Shown: positions 60,084 to 64,000 of the stretch, piece by piece
How positions within the stretch are numbered: position 1 is the first letter of the stretch
How the letters are laid out: each line of letters starts with the position of its first letter
Source of the DNA: an uncultured Paraprevotella sp.
Lineage (GTDB): Bacteria > Bacteroidota > Bacteroidia > Bacteroidales > Bacteroidaceae
Reading direction: 5' to 3'
Assembly: GCA_900546665.1 (NCBI GenBank)
Contig: URDY01000008.1
Span: 71,397-135,396, forward strand
Length of the DNA: 64,000 nt
Program-made: the position numbers and the translations under genes
Notes under the pieces: generated by a model
The model's input: only the letters and a program-made list of their open reading frames with translations
What the model was told of the DNA's origin: nothing
Database searches by the model: none

Positions 60084-60104
60084 GTTCCCAAATTGTTCCC
60101 AATC
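60084..60104 (+). other. Short direct repeats near the tRNA-Leu end
   Basis: GTTCCCAA occurs twice, 11 bp apart (60084 and 60095). Closely spaced short repeats next to a tRNA 3' end could be integrase arm sites, but this is a guess; no integrase gene is in the window. Confidence 0.25.
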
Positions 60105-60135
60105 ATCCTTATGTATTCCACCAAAGATGGGGCAT

Positions 60136-60798
60136 TTATTTCATGCCATCTATTACTTTTAGTATAGAATCGGGCTTTTCTACCATTCGCAATACAGAAT
60201 CCGAATCAAATCCCATATATTCTATATAGGTTCGTATTAACTCATAATGCTCTTTGGCATATTTTGTATCTATCGCACGTGTAGCGTTGAAGCAGATAGG
60301 TTCATGATGTGCTATTCGGTTACGAAATTCACGGATGGCAGTCAATTGTTTGTAGATGTCTGTTTGTTTTAAGCCATGCGCTTTGTTGGGAAATATTTGA
60401 AGAAGTGTTTTTCCTCCTATGCGATAATTGCGTCTTGTAAACAGATAAGTCCAGAAACCAAATGTAAAGGAAGCTACCATCTTATCGTTGTTGTACACTC
60501 CCATATTGGTATAAGTACGCTGTATGCGTACTATTTCGGAAGCTTCCTGTTCAAGTAATCCATTGGGTCTTGCTTGGTTGATTATCCAATTATCATCATT
60601 GAAATATTGTTTGTAGTGAGCGTTTATGGCATTGCGTAGCATTATCTCAAACATACCGATAACTCCATAAAAACGTTGGCTCAACTTGATGTTATATTGG
60701 TATAGGCGCAAGGTTTTGGCTTTTTCATTACCACTTGCTTGTGCGTATTTATTTAATCTTGCAGGGGATAGTACCTGCAAACATTCGTCATATTTCAT
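60136..60798 (-). CDS. Abi_2-family HEPN protein (AbiD/AbiF-like)
   Basis: 220 residues, all-helical. Matches the Abi_2 group of abortive-infection proteins: LSQRFYGVIGMFEIMLRNAI with R55-x5-H61, and EFRNRIAHHEP with R159-x4-H164, the latter a canonical HEPN RNase motif (RNxxxH). Probably an RNA-cutting toxin or phage-defence effector. Upstream it shares an overlapping opposed promoter with a candidate small RNA. Located right after tRNA-Leu in accessory DNA. Confidence 0.8.
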   Translation of the reverse strand: MKYDECLQVLSPARLNKYAQASGNEKAKTLRLYQYNIKLSQRFYGVIGMFEIMLRNAINAHYKQYFNDDNWIINQARPNGLLEQEASEIVRIQRTYTNMGVYNNDKMVASFTFGFWTYLFTRRNYRIGGKTLLQIFPNKAHGLKQTDIYKQLTAIREFRNRIAHHEPICFNATRAIDTKYAKEHYELIRTYIEYMGFDSDSVLRMVEKPDSILKVIDGMK

Positions 60799-60826
60799 TT
60801 GGTATAAGTTTAAAAGCGGAACTTCT

Positions 60827-60862
60827 CTTGCAAATATAGAAATTAATGCCTATATTTGCAAG
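60827..60862. promoter_or_regulatory. Symmetric overlapping divergent promoter (abi and small RNA)
   Basis: Inverted repeat CTTGCAAATATA / TATATTTGCAAG (60827-60838 and 60851-60862). On each strand it gives a TATATTTG -7 box with CTTG 20 bp upstream, which is the far end of the opposite promoter. The two promoters occupy the same DNA, so use of one should exclude the other. Confidence 0.55.
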
Positions 60863-60917
60863 CGTAAGACCCTGTTGTCCCTGCTGAACAAGCAAACTTC
60901 AGGGTTATTGTTTTTTA
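60862..60917 (+). ncRNA. Candidate small RNA opposite the Abi_2 gene
   Basis: Predicted transcript of about 55 nt from the + promoter: a hairpin with arms ACCCTG / CAGGGT (60869 and 60900) and an inner TTGT / ACAA stem, then TATTGTTTTTT. No start codon with a credible frame. It may be an RNA partner of the Abi_2 protein or the leftover of an unrelated gene. The remaining 60918-61181 has no gene. Confidence 0.4.
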
Positions 60918-60999
60918 TGTACCTATGATAATGGCAGAATTTTGTTAGAGCCTGTCTCTCTGTAATAAATGCTGAAAATCAGTAGATTACAAAATAAAT

Positions 61000-61039
61000 A
61001 CCCATTTTTACACCCAAGAATGTAAAACTGGGTGTTTTT
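61000..61039 (+). terminator. Hairpin in the abi-lipoprotein gap
   Basis: Arms ACCCATTTTTACA / TGTAAAACTGGGT (one mismatch) followed by GTTTTTG. Confidence 0.5.
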
Positions 61040-61115
61040 GTATTATTTAAGAAATGAATTTTAGCTGGGGTTTATTAAACAAGATACTATTTTTCTTAGA
61101 ATACAAAGATACATC

Positions 61116-61167
61116 AAAGGTTGCCTATGTACATGCGAATGCATTAGATAGGCAACCTTTAGTTTTT
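61116..61167. terminator. Hairpin downstream of the 61182 lipoprotein gene
   Basis: 13-bp perfect stem AAAGGTTGCCTAT / ATAGGCAACCTTT; the better U-tract (AGTTTTTT) is on the + strand, but the convergent minus gene ends 22 bp away and may use it. Confidence 0.5.
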
Positions 61168-61181
61168 TAAGTGGCATTGCA

Positions 61182-61637
61182 TTACTTAGGAAATGTGGCT
61201 TCAATTTGTTTGGCAACACGTTTTATAGCACCTCTAATGTCTGCAGATACGCTCAATCCTAATGTACTGTATGCACCACGACATGAAGCTATCGGGCGAC
61301 CCGTGAGGAAATCTATGAAATTCACAGTTACAATGGATTCTTCTTCTAAAATATCTACCCCATATTTTACCATAAGCAGTTTTGACTGTTGTGTTGCAGT
61401 CAGCTCATTTATACGCATATCACTGACCAACGTAAGACGAGAGCCTTCTACTGCATCAAACAACTGTATTTCGTATTCCATCAGTTGGGCAGGAATGTGA
61501 TAGGTGTCATTGTTGATGATTGAGGCATATTCATATTTAGACAAATCTGCATTTTGCGACACAACGCTTTTAGAGGTTGTGCAAGATGATACGGCTATTC
61601 CGATAAAAAATAGGAATGTGATAATTACTCTATTCAT
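61182..61637 (-). CDS. Lipoprotein of unknown function
   Basis: 151 residues with lipobox SSC (Cys 19). The mature part has YEYASIINNDTYHIPAQLMEYEIQLFDAVEGS, and resembles envelope lipoproteins with an ABC-type-associated or DUF4136-like fold, but I cannot assign a family. Six bp after the larger lipoprotein gene, so co-transcribed. Confidence 0.65.
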   Translation of the reverse strand: MNRVIITFLFFIGIAVSSCTTSKSVVSQNADLSKYEYASIINNDTYHIPAQLMEYEIQLFDAVEGSRLTLVSDMRINELTATQQSKLLMVKYGVDILEEESIVTVNFIDFLTGRPIASCRGAYSTLGLSVSADIRGAIKRVAKQIEATFPK

Positions 61638-61643
61638 AAATAC

Positions 61644-62870
61644 TTATTTAGGTTCGATATGCAAATAATAGCTTTCTTCTGCCAATCCCTCCTCATCAGG
61701 AAGCCGATGCAACATCAGCATGCGGGTGGTTTCATTTTCCCAATACCTTTCAGCCACTACACCTTTTTCAGGCAGACATTTGAATAGACTTTCTTTGCCG
61801 TTGGCATTTTCTCCAGTACCAAGACTGTTTTCCATCAGTATCATGACTGCCTTTTTAGTTGTCGGCAGAAAGTCTGCATCCGGCAGCAATTTATGGTTTA
61901 CTGGGACAAATAGAGAATAAGGATTATAGCCCTTGGCAACAATGTCATACAACTTGTACTCATAATTTCGATCCAACAGACAATAGGCCGTCAGATTCGT
62001 AGGCTTCTGTAGATTAATTGCGCCCCATTCAAGTCCCAAAAAATCGCGGTCATAAAGCGTGATGCGATGCGAAGTTTCATATTCCACTTTTCCATCGCGG
62101 TAGCCTTTCAGATGGCTCTTTACCGTACCGCTCTTGAAGAAGTGCGAACTCCATTGTGTAGTGATATGTGTTTCAGCGCTTTCTGCAGAAACTTTGTTTT
62201 CAGCCACTTTGAATGTGTGAGGAAAATCATCTGCGCTCCACACAATAGAATCATAATAGTGTGTGAACTCAGGGATGTCTATGGGTGAATATTCACCGTT
62301 TATATCCGTGATTCGGAAGGTAATCAAATCGAGAGGTGCCGGCAGCGGACTTTCAATCTTCATAAAGGGAGTATATTCGGACATTATCATCTTGAACTTC
62401 GCTTCTTCGGGCAACCCCTCCGGCTGTGGGTCTGTGGGACCCTCCTCGTTAATGACTCTGGAAAAACCGATAAGCGTATACACTTTTCTATCCCCGTCAT
62501 TGGCTGAAATCTGAATTTCTTCGTGTGTTAGTGCTACATCATCAGGAGTAGATGGAGCGAAGTGAATTTTCACCTGATTGCCTTCTATCTTGAGGGTGGC
62601 CCATCCACAATCGTATACGTAAGAATCTCCTGATATGGGGTTGAGCACATCATAATTCTCACAAGTCATTACCATATCACCTCCCTTGCCATTCGTCTCA
62701 AAAAAATAGGACGGAGAAACGTCTGTGGTTGATTTTAAAAATTGGACGTTTGCAGGCGTAATGATTTCATATGACCACTCCATGGGTCTTGCTGGTAAAA
62801 CATCATCCTTGTCGCAAGCCGTTAAGAGCAGGTAGACAAGCATCATAAAAGGCATGAACAATTTATTCAT
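61644..62870 (-). CDS. Lipoprotein with BACON-like N-terminal region
   Basis: 408 residues from the ATG at 62870 (an upstream start would add 22 non-hydrophobic residues before the signal). Lipobox LTAC followed by DKDD. Residues about 30-150 are beta-rich with ITPANVQFLKSTTDVSPSYFFETNGKGGD and a BACON-like core; the remainder is unrecognised. Paired with the downstream lipoprotein in the accessory block. Confidence 0.65.
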   Translation of the reverse strand: MNKLFMPFMMLVYLLLTACDKDDVLPARPMEWSYEIITPANVQFLKSTTDVSPSYFFETNGKGGDMVMTCENYDVLNPISGDSYVYDCGWATLKIEGNQVKIHFAPSTPDDVALTHEEIQISANDGDRKVYTLIGFSRVINEEGPTDPQPEGLPEEAKFKMIMSEYTPFMKIESPLPAPLDLITFRITDINGEYSPIDIPEFTHYYDSIVWSADDFPHTFKVAENKVSAESAETHITTQWSSHFFKSGTVKSHLKGYRDGKVEYETSHRITLYDRDFLGLEWGAINLQKPTNLTAYCLLDRNYEYKLYDIVAKGYNPYSLFVPVNHKLLPDADFLPTTKKAVMILMENSLGTGENANGKESLFKCLPEKGVVAERYWENETTRMLMLHRLPDEEGLAEESYYLHIEPK

Positions 62871-63061
62871 ATTCGTATCATATACTCTATTGGTCCCATT
62901 CGAGTGGCTAAATGGATTATGAGAAACGTGAACCAATTATGCTGCATCCTAAGCAACCAGATGAACATACCGTTTCTTTGATTTCTTATTCTTGGATAGA
63001 TGATTCTATCCAAATGTAAAATTAGTCATTTAATCGAGATTTTGTTTTATGTTGAACGAAT

Positions 63062-64000
63062 TTATAATTTGAATCCTCTGTTTTTTTGTTCTCTCTGCAC
63101 CGAGTTACGCAGATTCTGCTGTAACTTCTCCCATTGCTCCTTGAACCATTCGCCTATCGGCTGCCTGTTTATGGTCAGTACCAATTTATTTTCATCAACC
63201 GGACTTTTCTCCACCTTGAAAATGTCATTCTTTATTTCAAATTTTCGTCTATGTTCTTCGGAGTAAAGTTTTCCGCTGCATCTGATAGCTTCCCTTTTGG
63301 TCAAAAGACTGTTTACCATATCTTTGGTAAATCCGATGGCATAGCACAGTCTTTCCATTCTCAACATTTCTTTGAGTAATGGGAACCAGTTGAACGCTTT
63401 TTCAAGAATGGTATTCAATCGTGATATTTCCTTGTCTTTGGCTTCAAGTTCTTGATTATGTATTCCTTGTATGTTACGAATCTGCTTACTATGCTGTTCC
63501 TGCATTTGTTGCATCTTGGCTTTTAATTCATCAATGCCCTTGTCACGTTTGGCAATTTCATGACGTAAATTCTCGTTAGATTGTTCCAAATCTTTCAATT
63601 TACCGCTGCCGAAAAGAGAACCGACACCGCTTGCTATGGCTGTGGCTGCATCAGTGGCTACACTTTTGAGTTTGTCGGTGCGTATCTCTGCTTTTACCTG
63701 TTTGAGTTCCTGCTCGGCAAGACTTACCTGTTGCTCCTTGTGTCGCTTGGTTTCCTCTATACGTTGCAGTTCGGCTTTCTGTTTCTCAATGATAAAGTCG
63801 TTTCGCTCCAAATGCTCCTTACCTGTGACAGCCTTTGACTGCCCACGTTCCATTAGGAGAATATCGGAAGCCAAGGTCTGCATGGTTGCCATATCTTCGT
63901 CATTGAGCTTTCGGCTCTTTCCGGTTTCATGGTTCATCCAGTCGAATACGACATGAGCATGATAATTTGGTTTGAACCATCTGTTACCGACTTGGAAGCT
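63062..64000 (-). CDS. MobV-type relaxase (Pre/Mob), 5'-truncated by the window
   Basis: At least 312 residues; the frame is open to the window edge. It begins within the catalytic motif region YHAHVVFDWMNHETGKSRKLN, where HxH is the metal-binding motif III of Pre/Mob relaxases. A long coiled coil follows (about 55-185, EKQKAELQRIEETKRHKEQQ). Such proteins nick at oriT and mobilise plasmids or integrated units using other conjugation systems. With the tRNA-Leu end 3 kb away it suggests an integrated mobilizable element. A small hairpin (62994-63011) follows. Confidence 0.85.
   Translation of the reverse strand, partial: SFQVGNRWFKPNYHAHVVFDWMNHETGKSRKLNDEDMATMQTLASDILLMERGQSKAVTGKEHLERNDFIIEKQKAELQRIEETKRHKEQQVSLAEQELKQVKAEIRTDKLKSVATDAATAIASGVGSLFGSGKLKDLEQSNENLRHEIAKRDKGIDELKAKMQQMQEQHSKQIRNIQGIHNQELEAKDKEISRLNTILEKAFNWFPLLKEMLRMERLCYAIGFTKDMVNSLLTKREAIRCSGKLYSEEHRRKFEIKNDIFKVEKSPVDENKLVLTINRQPIGEWFKEQWEKLQQNLRNSVQREQKNRGFKL

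Overview
The window is a chromosomal segment from a gut-type Bacteroidales bacterium (Bacteroides/Phocaeicola-like). Support for this: gene orders rimP-nusA-infB-cvpA-sufBCDS, greA-HIT and tRNA-Glu-rpsT; Bacteroidota promoters of the TTTG-N19-20-TAnnTTTG type in front of many genes; scarcity of Shine-Dalgarno sequences; and typical families (PCMD, calycin-like, DUF3109, lipoproteins with the Cys right after the signal peptide, a GH30 enzyme). The species cannot be fixed by reading alone.

Layout. 1-15,051 (minus strand) is a division and cell-wall (dcw) cluster read as rsmH, ftsL-like, ftsI, murE, mraY, murD, ftsW, murG, murC, ftsQ, ftsA, ftsZ and the first codons of a GatB/YqeY-domain gene; mraZ is not in its usual place. 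15,298-23,719 holds a secreted cyclophilin, then a surface-protein locus (PCMD lipoprotein, outer-membrane barrel, two calycin-like secreted proteins, a 64-residue peptide), an oppositely oriented seven-helix membrane AraC-type regulator, and recO. 23,926-26,498 is tRNA-Glu-rpsT and gyrB. 26,986-35,111 has a DUF3109 protein, ung, a frameshifted InlB-repeat lipoprotein, a C1-peptidase lipoprotein, gpmI and a small envelope-protein block. 35,384-42,406 has rnhB, lysO, an orphan HicB-like gene and sufBCDS. 42,504-49,754 has cvpA, infB, nusA, rimP, a small membrane protein and an S41 protease. 49,922-55,090 has two identical tRNA-Asn genes, pnp, a TlpA-like lipoprotein lacking its CxxC, greA and a HIT gene. 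55,929-59,782 has a GDP-mannose synthesis enzyme and a secreted GH30 glycosidase. From tRNA-Leu (59,942) onward the content is accessory: an Abi_2/HEPN protein with an opposed candidate small RNA, two lipoproteins, and a MobV-type relaxase running off the end; this looks like one end of a mobilizable element placed at the tRNA-Leu gene.

Most interesting points. (1) The PCMD lipoprotein operon and the large calycin protein gene share an upstream direct repeat (TACCG, 12-bp period) at nearly the same distance from -7 boxes that lack a -33 TTTG; a seven-helix membrane AraC regulator and a leader-peptide-like small gene sit in the same locus, suggesting a surface signalling or regulatory module. 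(2) Both transcription-elongation-factor units, rimP-nusA and greA, have an intrinsic-terminator hairpin between promoter and start codon, suggesting autoregulatory attenuation. (3) The Abi_2/HEPN gene shares a fully overlapping symmetric divergent promoter with a roughly 55-nt terminator-ended RNA. (4) Several genes have a TAnnTTTG-N4/5-ATG arrangement that predicts leaderless mRNAs. (5) Two inverted copies of an undescribed intergenic repeat with triple palindromes lie 29 kb apart.
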